From NCBI GenBank assembly GCA_041391665.1, contig JAWKNO010000002.1, positions 2,604,001 through 2,668,000 on the forward strand: DNA of 64,000 bases, read 5' to 3'. Numbering within the stretch: position 1 is the first letter of the stretch; every line of letters begins with the position of its first letter. Positions 34,841 through 43,333 of the stretch are shown piece by piece. Under the pieces are notes generated by a model, which searched no databases, was not told the DNA's origin, and saw nothing but the letters and a program-made list of their open reading frames with translations. A program made the position numbers and the translations under genes. The stretch is from Bacteroidia bacterium (GTDB lineage Bacteria > Bacteroidota > Bacteroidia > J057).

Positions 34841-35635
34841 ATGGAATCAATTAAGATTGCCGCATTGCAATTGGATCTGGTATGGCATAATCCGGCAGCC
34901 AACCGTGAACGGATTGAACAACTGCTCAAAACCTGCAAAGAGCAGCCTGATCTTATATTGCTACCGGAGATGTTTACCTCTGGTTTTACCATGAAACCTC
35001 AGCAGGTAGCTGAGGATGTGGAAGGCACTACCATGGAGTGGATGATGAAAATTGCCCACAAATATCATGCGCTGGTCGGTGGAAGTCTTGTCGTCAGAGA
35101 GGGAAAAAGTTTTTTCAACCGCTTTCTCTTTGTCGATGAGGAAGAAATTCAGTTGGAGTACAATAAGCGCCACCTCTTTCGCCTTGCCGGCGAGAATGAT
35201 GCCTATGAAAAAGGTGAAGAATGGGTCTGGTACGAATATAAAGGGTGGAAAATAGTTCCCCTCATTTGCTATGACCTCCGGTTTCCTGTATGGAGCCGCA
35301 ACCGTGCTCAACTTAACGGCGAACTGCGCCACGATATTCTGACTTATGTAGCCAACTGGCCCGGCAAACGAATCGGCCACTGGGAAACGCTCCTGAAAGC
35401 CCGTGCCATCGAAAACCAGTCCTACGTGATTGGTGTCAACCGTATTGGTACAGACGCCAATGGACTGGAGTATCCGGGGCATTCGATGATTGTCGATCCG
35501 CATGGCGAAGTGCTGGCTTTCAACGCCGGGGAAGAAACGATCCTTACCGCTACGCTGGATCGGAAAGTGCTGACTGACTGGCGTAAGGTTTTCCCCGTAT
35601 GGCAGGATGCGGATGAGTTTGATCTGTACATGTAA
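34841..35635 (+). CDS. Nitrilase-family amidohydrolase (omega-amidase type)
   Basis: A 264-residue carbon-nitrogen hydrolase. The catalytic triad can be read: Glu in LLPEMFTSGF, Lys in YNKRHLFRLAGE, Cys in VPLICYDLRFPVW. The sequence pattern (EMFTSGF, HLFRLAGEN, CYDLRFPVWSRN) is that of the YafV/omega-amidase group, which removes amide nitrogen from alpha-ketoglutaramate or similar keto-amides in methionine-salvage-linked metabolism. The ATG at 34841 (MESIKIAALQLDLVWH) is the family-like start; an earlier ATG at 34802 would add a hydrophobic tail not seen in the family. Confidence 0.9.
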   Translation: MESIKIAALQLDLVWHNPAANRERIEQLLKTCKEQPDLILLPEMFTSGFTMKPQQVAEDVEGTTMEWMMKIAHKYHALVGGSLVVREGKSFFNRFLFVDEEEIQLEYNKRHLFRLAGENDAYEKGEEWVWYEYKGWKIVPLICYDLRFPVWSRNRAQLNGELRHDILTYVANWPGKRIGHWETLLKARAIENQSYVIGVNRIGTDANGLEYPGHSMIVDPHGEVLAFNAGEETILTATLDRKVLTDWRKVFPVWQDADEFDLYM

Positions 35636-35650
35636 TCACATGTAATCCTC

Positions 35651-36262
35651 TCATTTACCTGCTGAAAATATCTTTTCTATCTGCTGCCAGACGGCCACAC
35701 CCTGGGAGGGAATTTGTTCGTACGCTTCCAATGGCAGATACACACTGAGCTTGAGGAATGCCCGCGCTGAAAGAATAGTTTTCAGCTGATCTTCAGTGGT
35801 TGCCGATACCCGAAATTGTTGGTCAGACTGGGGTTCCCAAATCCAGGGGTCGCTTTGTGCTGATATCAGAAAATCATCGGAAAAAGAATTTGCTGCTGCC
35901 AGGAAAATGGGTTGAAACTGATCTTTATACCTGCCACTGAGGATCAGATGAAATCCGACGGGTCTTCCCCAAAGGATAACCGTGCGAAAGGTGAAAAAGT
36001 GATCCCGGTCGAAAATGGCAGGGTGATCGAGTACCCGGTAGGCATACGTGTGGTAGTTTTCCCCCCGTGCAATTTTCCCCTCCGAAGGGAAGAGGGTTTT
36101 TGAAAAATCCCAGGTAGATGTGAGCAGACATTGACTGAGTTGTCTCCGGAGCTGGTTGAGGAGCGCCTCGATTTTTTCCCACACTTTGGCCTTAAGCGGC
36201 ATAAACGTCAGGTCTTTGAATACTGAAAGCTCCTGTCGGGTAAGTTTGGTATCCCTTTCCAT
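35651..36262 (-). CDS. Conserved hypothetical protein
   Basis: A 203-residue protein with no signal peptide and no family I recognise. It starts with charged helices (RDTKLTRQELSVFKDLTF), continues with GENYHTYAYRVLDHPAIFDR, RTVILWGRPVGFHLILSGR and DDFLISAQSDPWIWEPQSDQ, and ends in QQIEKIFSAGK. The mix of aromatic and basic residues is typical of a soluble alpha/beta protein. It runs convergent to the nitrilase gene. The ATG at 36262 is preferred to an upstream TTG or ATG because the first eight residues of the longer form are unlike a normal N-terminus. Confidence 0.6.
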   Translation of the reverse strand: MERDTKLTRQELSVFKDLTFMPLKAKVWEKIEALLNQLRRQLSQCLLTSTWDFSKTLFPSEGKIARGENYHTYAYRVLDHPAIFDRDHFFTFRTVILWGRPVGFHLILSGRYKDQFQPIFLAAANSFSDDFLISAQSDPWIWEPQSDQQFRVSATTEDQLKTILSARAFLKLSVYLPLEAYEQIPSQGVAVWQQIEKIFSAGK

Positions 36263-36707
36263 AGGCAGGAAATTACAGCAAACCATGTTTGAAATGCAAG
36301 AACAGTACTAAAACCCGGTAAAAAGAAGCGCGATTTTTTTTACCGGGACAAAACCTTACAACGAAAATATGGAAAATATTTTTTCTGTTTTTTCTGACGC
36401 AGGCAAATAACAGGTATATGGGGCTAAAGTACAGGGGTATAACATTGATTTAGATAATTTTGGGAGTGGTTATTTTGGAAAATGGTAATTAAGTGCAGAT
36501 AATATTACACAGGTGAATTTTTGACCAAAAGGTATTTCGAAATCCGAATAAAACGCCTGAGATTAGCATTATCAAACAGAGGAAGAAAGGGAGTGGGATA
36601 AGCAATAACAATAATTGAGATCCATGAAAAGGAGATTATATATCGTAATGTGATCGTGAAATATTAGGATTAGGTTAATTTGGGTTGTGTTTTTGTTTGT
36701 GTTTTGA
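36263..36707. other. Intergenic stretch without a supported gene
   Basis: Only very short reading frames are seen here, up to about 13 codons. The region is AT-rich and ends in a strong + strand terminator at 36708-36735, which suggests that something non-coding is transcribed rightward. Confidence 0.45.
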
Positions 36708-36735
36708 CCCCTTGCCTTCAGGCAGGGGGTTTTTC
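36708..36735 (+). terminator. Orphan intrinsic terminator
   Basis: Stem CCCCTTGCC (36708-36716), loop TTCA, GGCAGGGGG (36721-36729), then TTTTTCTGTTT. No + strand gene lies upstream within 1 kb except the nitrilase gene at 34841-35635, from which it is separated by a minus-strand gene. Confidence 0.75.
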
Positions 36736-36825
36736 TGTTTATACCTAAATCTGAACCATTCTGGAGTGAATCAGTATCAACCGGAAGAATATTCCGTAAA
36801 TTAAAAAATTGAACCGGATGATTCT

Positions 36826-37665
36826 ATGAGAGAGAAGCTCGATTTTCTGAAAGATATTGCAAAAAAGGCGGGGGCAGTCATGATGGCTTCCTGGGAACGG
36901 GACGTGGCTGTATTTCAGAAACCTGACAACACGATTGTCACTTCCGTAGATTTGGAAATCAGCCAGATCGTCTGTCGAAGCATCCTTGATGTATATCCCG
37001 ACAGTGCTTTGCTGACGGAAGAGACCAGCGGTAAATTACTCTACCCGAAAAGAACGGGTTTTATTGTAGATGAACTTGACGGCACGTATTCTTATTCGAT
37101 CAAACGCCCGGGTTTTACCTTTCAATGTGCCTACTATGAAAATTTTGATCAATTGAATATCGGGTTGATTTATGACCCTTTGCGGGATCTGATGGTGTAC
37201 TCCCTGAAGGGGGAAGGCGTATGGCTGGAGGAAGCCGGACAGATAGAAAAGTTGGTTTCCATAGGGAAAAAACCCTGGTTGAGTCTGCGTTTTGGGCATC
37301 ACCGCACGTATATGACCCAAACGCATCGGAAAATGTATTCGTTAATGGGGGTAAAAGCTGAGAATATTGTTCCAACAGGTAGTATTGGTTCTAAAACAAT
37401 TGATTTTGCCCTTGGGAAAATAGATGCCATCATTGCACTCAACCGGGTTGTTTCTCCCTGGGACTGGGCCCCGGGAAAAGCGATCCTCGAAGAATTGGGC
37501 TATCACTTTTCTCACCTTACCGGTGAAGAGGTAATGCTTCGGTATCCGGGCAATTTTGTTGGTTTTGGCTATCTGGTCTGTCCACCAGAGCATCTGGAAA
37601 AATTTCGCAGGGAATTACACTGGATCATCAGGCGCGTAAGCCGCAGAGGGCGAAAGAAGATTTAG
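36826..37665 (+). CDS. Inositol-monophosphatase-family phosphatase
   Basis: A 279-residue Mg-dependent phosphatase of the IMPase/CysQ/FIG superfamily. Metal-binding motifs are LLTEE (about 63-66), DELDGT (82-87, the family's DPxDGT with Pro replaced by Leu) and SPWDWAPGKAILEELGY near residue 210. All three catalytic acidic clusters are retained, so activity is likely. Possible substrates are inositol phosphate, PAP or fructose bisphosphate; I cannot choose. The C-terminus ends in a basic tail (RRVSRRGRKK). The gene follows the orphan terminator by 90 bp. Confidence 0.9.
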   Translation: MREKLDFLKDIAKKAGAVMMASWERDVAVFQKPDNTIVTSVDLEISQIVCRSILDVYPDSALLTEETSGKLLYPKRTGFIVDELDGTYSYSIKRPGFTFQCAYYENFDQLNIGLIYDPLRDLMVYSLKGEGVWLEEAGQIEKLVSIGKKPWLSLRFGHHRTYMTQTHRKMYSLMGVKAENIVPTGSIGSKTIDFALGKIDAIIALNRVVSPWDWAPGKAILEELGYHFSHLTGEEVMLRYPGNFVGFGYLVCPPEHLEKFRRELHWIIRRVSRRGRKKI

Positions 37666-37771
37666 AACTGGAAAATGAATTTTTTAATAAAATAATAAAT
37701 CTGTGTGACCTGTATAGTATAATATAATCTTAACTTAGAATACAGACGTACTTTTAACTATTAAGGCAAAT

Positions 37772-37990
37772 ATGAGATTTAATGGGAACCACCTTCCGGA
37801 GGAAGGAGATATTGTGTACAAGATCGACCCAAACATCGAACCCGACAGTGTAATACGAAGTACATTTACCCTGGGGAACCGTTTTTTGTTCTGGCCTGAA
37901 ATGTTCACAACGCCTGAGGATCTGGATATGTACCCGGTTTTTTCAGATTATGAAGAGGCTGAAGCATACCTCAGGGAATATCATCGTTAA
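37772..37990 (+). CDS. Small acidic hypothetical protein
   Basis: A 72-residue protein, possibly cytosolic. It reads RFNGNHLPEEGDIVYKIDPN, then LGNRFLFWPEMFTTPEDLDM and SDYEEAEAYLREYHR. No family known to me. Its composition (acidic, balanced, with no low complexity) and ATG start about 107 bp after the phosphatase stop codon support a real gene, but the evidence is only coding character. Confidence 0.5.
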   Translation: MRFNGNHLPEEGDIVYKIDPNIEPDSVIRSTFTLGNRFLFWPEMFTTPEDLDMYPVFSDYEEAEAYLREYHR

Positions 37991-38025
37991 GCCTTTGTGG
38001 TACGCTTTACTTTTTCCTGTATGAT

Positions 38026-38247
38026 TTAGTTCAAAATAATTTGAGATAAATCTAACAGATAACCGCAGTGTCTCGTTTTTCCCTGGATTATGATATTTCC
38101 CGAATCATCTCGGGTGGGGATGGATACGAAACCCTGGTAATCTGTAATGCCAAACTGCATATCACCTAATGTGCGGATGATCACTTGTTGACTCGGAACA
38201 GGGCTTCCGTCTTTGTTGATTACCTGAAAAGATATAATAGATGCCAT
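38026..38247 (-). CDS. Small beta-sandwich-like hypothetical protein
   Basis: A 73-residue protein (MASIISFQVINKDGSPVPSQ, QVIIRTLGDMQFGITDYQGF, SIPTRDDSG). The spacing of VxVxDxxGxPV and TDxxGxVSI recalls a short carboxypeptidase-regulatory or Ig-like unit, without a signal peptide. Such cytosolic one-domain beta proteins are often structural or toxin-immunity-like; function unknown. It runs convergent to the small gene at 37772, with 35 bp between them. Confidence 0.5.
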   Translation of the reverse strand: MASIISFQVINKDGSPVPSQQVIIRTLGDMQFGITDYQGFVSIPTRDDSGNIIIQGKTRHCGYLLDLSQIILN

Positions 38248-38392
38248 AATACAATTTTTAGGGGATTAGTTGTATTTTGTTTTAACACCCTAAAACTGCG
38301 GGTATTTTTTCTCCCGGGCATCTACATTTTCGTACAAAAAAAAGCGGAAATTCGTTAAGAACTCCGCTTTCGGCTATGAATAAATACACAAA

Positions 38393-39958
38393 TTACTCCA
38401 GCACTTTGATCATTTCCCCTCTGTAACCTTCATTAATACTCTGGAGATAAGTTTCGCCGGACTTATTGGTAACCAATGGGTCTGCACTATTATTGATCAA
38501 TACCTTGATTACTTTTACCTGTCCATTAAATGCCGCAAAGTGGAGGGCCGTGTTTCCATCTGAATTGGTGGCATTAAGCTCGGCGCCATATTCAATCAAC
38601 AACCGGGCAACTTCTCCCTGCCCATACCAGGCCGCGAGATGAAGCGGCTGCATATCTTTTTCCATCCGTGCATGAAGATCTGCATAGTTTTTTATGAGAA
38701 TTTCTGCCACTTCTGTACTGCCATGAATTGCGGCTTTGTGTAGCGGCGTGTGCGCCCGGTTATTTCGTACTTCTACTTCCGCTCCGTTTTCGATCAGAAT
38801 TTCTGCGATTTCCACATGGTTTTCTATGGCTGCCAGGTGAAGGGGCGAATCATAAACATAACTTCTTGAATTTACATCTGCCCCATTGATGATCAGCAGC
38901 TCCACCATTTCCGCAAAGTTTTGCTTCGAGGCCAGGTGAAGAGGCGTTTGTCCCGTATGGTTTTTAGCTTCTATATTTATTTCCCCTGCTGCCAAAATCT
39001 CTTCGGTCTTCCGCAGGTCATTTTCAAGTACTGCTTCGTGAAGTGGGGTATTTCCCTGGTCTTCTGCACTTGTTCTGATCAATTTTGGATGAGAATGGTT
39101 TCCATTTTCCCTCTGATTGGCCCGGTGCCTGTGTATGGTCTGGCGATGTGGTCTTTTCACCGGAATAACCAATTCCTGGGGCTTCTCCAATTCTTCAGGC
39201 TCATTCAATTCTTCAGGCTCATTCAATTCCTGGGGCTCCTCCAATTTTTGAGGCTCATCTATGATCCTGATGTTTTCCTCCTGTACAATGGCTGGTTGTA
39301 TGATTTCCGGTACTTTTTCCTGTATGATTTCTTCTTTTTCTGTTTCCACCACTTTTATTTCTTCCGGTAATGGCACTTCTTCCTGCGCAATGGCCACTTC
39401 TGCCGATGTTTTCACTTCCTGAGTTTCAGCTGTGTGTTTCTCTGGTTCTGGGGTGAAGAATACCGGTGCCAATTCTGCCACGGGTTCCGTATTTTCAAAA
39501 ATTCCTGATAAGTAGGTCGCAAGCACTTTGTCTGCATCATGAGCAGAAATTTTTTCTTTGCCAGGCAAAATAGCTTCCGGGATAAAATTTTCTCCGAATA
39601 CAATTGCCGGGTCGATGTCTGAATGATTTTGAGCATTTCCCACGGTCGTACGAATCCGCAGTTTACGGATAACGTCGTCGGGATTTACGGCAATAAAATT
39701 GCCTTCCCTGTGGAAAAGAAGCGCATTTCTTTTGTAAATGATGACATCCCAAATAGCTGTACTGCCATTTTCGGAATTTACCCATCCATAGCCAACAGCC
39801 ATTGATTCCGGAAGATACCGCTGGAGTATCAACCGAAAATGGGAGGCAAGCAACAGCCTGGTTTCGGATTCAGAAGGGGCGGATCCCAGAAAAGTATGGA
39901 TCCGCGCATTGAGGGCAGAAAGCTCCTGCGCAAGAAAGGTGTAAAAAGCATGATTCAT
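38393..39958 (-). CDS. DUF6602-like domain fused to ankyrin repeats
   Basis: A 521-residue protein. The ATG at 39958 is used; a TTG six codons upstream is possible. Residues about 1-165 resemble DUF6602, a domain of restriction-endonuclease-like appearance: SETRLLLASHFRLILQRYLP, VGYGWVNSENGSTAIWDVII and ALLFHREGNFIAVNPDDVI. Residues about 165-285 are a Glu/Pro/Val-rich linker with repeats such as EPQELNEPEELNEPEELEKP. From about 305 follow six ankyrin repeats (GNTPLHEAVLENDLRKTEEI, GQTPLHLASKQNFAEMVELL, HTPLHKAAIHGSTEVAEIL and others). The ankyrin half would bind a protein partner. It has no close gene partners; a role in host or phage interaction is a guess. Confidence 0.8.
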   Translation of the reverse strand: MNHAFYTFLAQELSALNARIHTFLGSAPSESETRLLLASHFRLILQRYLPESMAVGYGWVNSENGSTAIWDVIIYKRNALLFHREGNFIAVNPDDVIRKLRIRTTVGNAQNHSDIDPAIVFGENFIPEAILPGKEKISAHDADKVLATYLSGIFENTEPVAELAPVFFTPEPEKHTAETQEVKTSAEVAIAQEEVPLPEEIKVVETEKEEIIQEKVPEIIQPAIVQEENIRIIDEPQKLEEPQELNEPEELNEPEELEKPQELVIPVKRPHRQTIHRHRANQRENGNHSHPKLIRTSAEDQGNTPLHEAVLENDLRKTEEILAAGEINIEAKNHTGQTPLHLASKQNFAEMVELLIINGADVNSRSYVYDSPLHLAAIENHVEIAEILIENGAEVEVRNNRAHTPLHKAAIHGSTEVAEILIKNYADLHARMEKDMQPLHLAAWYGQGEVARLLIEYGAELNATNSDGNTALHFAAFNGQVKVIKVLINNSADPLVTNKSGETYLQSINEGYRGEMIKVLE

Positions 39959-40129
39959 AGCCAACGATTTTTCCAATTCAGATACAACAAATTGATTGGA
40001 AAAGGCATAATCTGGAGAGCTTACTAAAAGTACGATATAACTTTCCTTTATTCCTTCTGATCAGGGGAAATGGAAAAAATACCGTCATGTCCGGATGTAT
40101 TCGGGCTATGAATGGAAATAGGGAAATAA

Positions 40130-40822
40130 TTATGCTCTGATATTCCTGCTTGTGCTGTTTTCTGCCAGGATTTTCCCATCGAGCAGATGAATGACTCTGT
40201 CGCTGTAATCCGCACATGCGTGCGAATGGGTTACCATCACAATTGTAGTTCCTTCCTGATGGAGGTCTGAAAGAATACGCATGACATCATTGCCATTGGC
40301 AGTATCGAGGTTGCCGGTAGGCTCATCGGCAAGGATTAATTCGGGGCGATTGACGATTGCACGTGCTACTGCCACGCGTTGTTGTTGCCCGCCTGAAAGT
40401 TGTTGAGGATAATGCCGCTGACGATGTATCATATTCATTTTTTCGAGCACCTCTTCCACCATTTTTTTTCTTTCACGTACCGGAGTTTGAGAATAAACGA
40501 GGGGCAATTCCACATTTTGAAAAACGGTCAACTCGTCGATCAGGTTAAAACTTTGAAAAACAAAACCGATATGTTTTTTGCGAAATACCGCGCGTTTCCT
40601 TTCGCTATATCGCGCCACTTCCTCTTTCATAAAATAATAATTTCCGGAGGTAGGGCTGTCTATCAGTCCTATAATGTTGAGCAGAGTGGATTTGCCACAT
40701 CCAGAGGGCCCCATAATGGAGAGGAAGGATCCTTTGTCAATGTTCAGCGAGAGTTGATTGACAGCGGTGGTTTCAATTTCGTCGGTTTGGTACACACGGG
40801 AGAGTTGAGTGAGCTGAATCAT
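40130..40822 (-). CDS. ABC transporter ATP-binding protein (MacB/LolD type)
   Basis: A 230-residue ATPase of the MacB/LolD group. Walker A is GPSGCGKST (38-46), the signature is LSGGQQQR, Walker B is LILADEPTGNLD, and the switch His lies in VMVTHSHACADYSDR. The short opening MIQLTQLSRVYQTDEIETTA is typical of lipoprotein or peptide export ATPases. No permease gene is adjacent, so it is a single-gene unit. It could power the MacB-like permease at 20134-21471 or the truncated one at 2-1840 (inference). The ATG at 40822 is chosen over an earlier one. Confidence 0.92.
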   Translation of the reverse strand: MIQLTQLSRVYQTDEIETTAVNQLSLNIDKGSFLSIMGPSGCGKSTLLNIIGLIDSPTSGNYYFMKEEVARYSERKRAVFRKKHIGFVFQSFNLIDELTVFQNVELPLVYSQTPVRERKKMVEEVLEKMNMIHRQRHYPQQLSGGQQQRVAVARAIVNRPELILADEPTGNLDTANGNDVMRILSDLHQEGTTIVMVTHSHACADYSDRVIHLLDGKILAENSTSRNIRA

Positions 40823-40954
40823 ATAGGTTGATGTTGGGGTGAAAAAACCGGCGTTCAAGTGTGTGTATGCAAAAACTGGGAGTACTCACACTAATAGATG
40901 TGAAAAGCTTGACAGAGGTTGCATTTTCTCTTAAAATATTTTCACCCCAGGCTG

Positions 40955-41872
40955 CTATCCCGCGTGAATACGGCGATAAATATGCGGCGTAGCGCCAAAA
41001 CTTCGCTTAAACAATCTCCCAAATGAGCTGCTGTCTTTGAGGCCGACTTCCTGGCAGATTTCGTGGAAACTTTTGGAAGAATTTACCAGCAGGGAGCTGG
41101 CTGCTTCGAGACGGCGTGTGATGAGGTATTGGCGCGGTGTCTGGTCAAAAACTTCTTTAAATAAACGGATAAAATGAAATTTTGAGAGACATGCTACCTG
41201 TGCAAGTGTATCCAGATCGAGCGGGTCATTGAGGTTGCTGTGAATATGGGTTCGGGCCATGCACAGGCGGCGATATAATTCTTTTTTTGTCGACAATTTG
41301 GTGCTGGAAAGTCTTTCCAACTGCTCAAAAACGCGTAACTGAGAGCGAATCAGCTTTTCTGCCAGCGTGCGGATAATATCGTCAAGATCCTGAAGCTGAC
41401 GATTGGGAGACTGGCGGATACGGGCTGAAAGCTCGATCAGATAGTTGCCCAATTCATTGCCCCTGGCTTTATATACGTGTTCACAGATTTCCATTCGCCC
41501 CGAAACATCAAACATCGGAATATCGAGCGGTATGCGCCGGGAAGCTCTCAGGTCGCGGTAAACTTCCCTGATCAGATCTTTGTTGAGGTAAACGCAAAGC
41601 CCTTCCACCGGAGATTCCGACTCAAGGTTGCATTGAATGTCTCTCCGGTCATTTACCAGCAGATATTCCCCTGTCCGTACATGATAGGGAAACTGATCTA
41701 CACGGTAAAATTCTTCGCCGTGAACAACAAATTTCACGGAAATCCCCTTGTTCACAGACTTACGTTCAATTTTTTTGATCCGGGAATAAATGATTTTGTT
41801 TTCATTTTCCGGAAAAACTGACGAGTCGTGATTCTCATCGATGTAGGAATACGTAGCGGATGGGTTAAGCAT
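40955..41872 (-). CDS. AraC-family transcriptional regulator
   Basis: A 305-residue DNA-binding protein. The C-terminal 100 residues contain the two AraC helix-turn-helix motifs: DLDTLAQVACLSKFHFIRLF followed by KEVFDQTPRQYLITRRLEAA, and SFHEICQEVGLKDSSSFGRL followed by FKRSFGATPHIYR. The N-terminal 200 residues form a cupin-like sensor region (VHGEEFYRVDQFPYHVRTGE). Its ligand is unknown. Divergence in sequence from AraC and the absence of a neighbouring sugar operon leave its target open; the ABC ATPase gene starts about 130 bp downstream and may be part of its regulon. Confidence 0.92.
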   Translation of the reverse strand: MLNPSATYSYIDENHDSSVFPENENKIIYSRIKKIERKSVNKGISVKFVVHGEEFYRVDQFPYHVRTGEYLLVNDRRDIQCNLESESPVEGLCVYLNKDLIREVYRDLRASRRIPLDIPMFDVSGRMEICEHVYKARGNELGNYLIELSARIRQSPNRQLQDLDDIIRTLAEKLIRSQLRVFEQLERLSSTKLSTKKELYRRLCMARTHIHSNLNDPLDLDTLAQVACLSKFHFIRLFKEVFDQTPRQYLITRRLEAASSLLVNSSKSFHEICQEVGLKDSSSFGRLFKRSFGATPHIYRRIHAG

Positions 41873-42056
41873 ATGAGTATGAATTTGGAGTGATACCCTA
41901 TTTTCCCGCCAGAGTTGTGTATAGAATTAAAACCAATTAGCATACCATACCCAATATGCTCAAATTCAATTAGTTGTATTGATTACACACTTTTGCTTTG
42001 TTCGCATCTGAACATGAGGTGTACGAAATCGTACACATGAAACACTTGTATTATTG

Positions 42057-42473
42057 CTAATTTTCCAAAAGATCTGTATGAAAATCGTCATCCAACATTT
42101 CGATTCTCAACTCAGAAAGACGCAGGTTAATGGAAGAGGCCAGTTGGATGGCGCGCTCGCGATTTTTCCGGGTGATGCTTAGTTTGACTTCCCCTGCCTG
42201 ATTGTTGGGGATATCCTGGAGGTCAGTCATACGATATACGCGGACATAAAAATTGGCGACAAACCAATTTTTTTTGAAGACTACCTGCTCGACAGATCGT
42301 AGGGGAATGCGAATTTCCTTGGGTCTTCCTTTGACGATGCCTCCAATGACATCGCTGACCTGAAATTCGAGGATAAGGTGATCCCGAACCACGCTCAGGA
42401 TACCGGAGACTTTGGCAAACCCAGCATAGACATTGTCGATGGTAAAGGGAAGAGTGGTTCGTTCGGAAAGCAT
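42057..42473 (-). CDS. Conserved hypothetical protein (PH-like?)
   Basis: A 138-residue cytosolic protein, with a basic, beta-rich centre (VSGILSVVRDHLILEFQVSD, KGRPKEIRIPLRSVEQVVFK, NFYVRVYRMTDLQDIPNNQA) and a helical C-terminus (ITRKNRERAIQLASSINLRL). The layout of beta strands then a helix is like a bacterial PH domain, but I cannot confirm it. It lies downstream of the sdh operon terminator and is transcribed in the same direction. Confidence 0.6.
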   Translation of the reverse strand: MLSERTTLPFTIDNVYAGFAKVSGILSVVRDHLILEFQVSDVIGGIVKGRPKEIRIPLRSVEQVVFKKNWFVANFYVRVYRMTDLQDIPNNQAGEVKLSITRKNRERAIQLASSINLRLSELRIEMLDDDFHTDLLEN

Positions 42474-42518
42474 ATATTTTATTTTGGTTGCAATTTAATG
42501 TAAAGAGTGGAAATGAAA

Positions 42519-42539
42519 AACCCCGGCAGAACCGGGGTT
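42519..42539 (-). terminator. Terminator of the sdhCAB operon
   Basis: Stem AACCCCGG (42519-42526) and CCGGGGTT (42532-42539). On the minus strand it is followed by TTTTTCATTT. It lies 27 bp after the sdhB stop codon. Confidence 0.75.
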
Positions 42540-42565
42540 ATATTTCTGGGATGAGAAAATACGGG

Positions 42566-43333
42566 TTATTTTTTGCCGGCGAAGGAATCGGAAGCGGTAA
42601 ACTTGGCATTGAGATATTCGCGATTCATGCGGGCAATATGGCTTACGCTGATTTCTTTTGGACATTCAGCTTCGCATGCACGAGTATTGGTACAAGAGCC
42701 AAACCCTTCTTCATCCATTTGCGCCACCATTTTTTCTACCCGTTCTTTTCTTTCTACCTGTCCCTGTGGAAGGAGTGAAAGTTGAGATACTTTGGCAGAT
42801 ACAAACAGCATGGCAGATGCATTTTTACAGGCAGCTACGCAGGCACCGCAACCGATGCAGGCTGCGCCATCAAATGCTTCTGCGGCCACATCTTTGGGGA
42901 TGGGGATGAGGTTTGCGTCAGGCACACCACCGGTATCTACAGACACATAACCACCCGCCTGTATGATTCGATCAAAAGCAGATCTGTCTACGACCAGGTC
43001 TTTGACTACAGGGAATGGTTTGGCACGCCAGGGCTCGATGACAATCGTCTCGCCGTCTTTGAAACTGCGCATGTGGAGCTGGCAGGTCGTTACACCTTTT
43101 TGCGGGCCGTGTGGGCGTCCATTGATGTACAAACTGCACATTCCGCAGATACCTTCACGGCAGTCGTGGTCGAAATGCACGGGATCTTCTCCTTTTTTGA
43201 GCAGATCCTCATTGAGTACGTCGAGCATTTCCAGAAAGGAAGTGTCTGGAGAGATTCCCGACACCTGGTAAGGTTTAAGTGTGCCAGAACTTTTACCATC
43301 TTTCTGGCGCCATATTTTCAGGGTAAGATCCAT
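42566..43333 (-). CDS. sdhB: Succinate dehydrogenase/fumarate reductase iron-sulfur subunit
   Basis: A 255-residue subunit of complex II that carries electrons from FAD to quinone. The 2Fe-2S site is CREGICGMCSLYINGRPHGP, with a fourth Cys in TTCQLHM. The 4Fe-4S site is CIGCGACVAACKN, and the 3Fe-4S site is in CTNTRACEAECPKEI. All ligands are present. The start of sdhB overlaps the stop of sdhA by one base. It is the last gene of sdhCAB. The sequence belongs to the b558-type of Bacteroidota and Actinobacteria, in which only one membrane subunit is used. Confidence 0.97.
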   Translation of the reverse strand: MDLTLKIWRQKDGKSSGTLKPYQVSGISPDTSFLEMLDVLNEDLLKKGEDPVHFDHDCREGICGMCSLYINGRPHGPQKGVTTCQLHMRSFKDGETIVIEPWRAKPFPVVKDLVVDRSAFDRIIQAGGYVSVDTGGVPDANLIPIPKDVAAEAFDGAACIGCGACVAACKNASAMLFVSAKVSQLSLLPQGQVERKERVEKMVAQMDEEGFGSCTNTRACEAECPKEISVSHIARMNREYLNAKFTASDSFAGKK

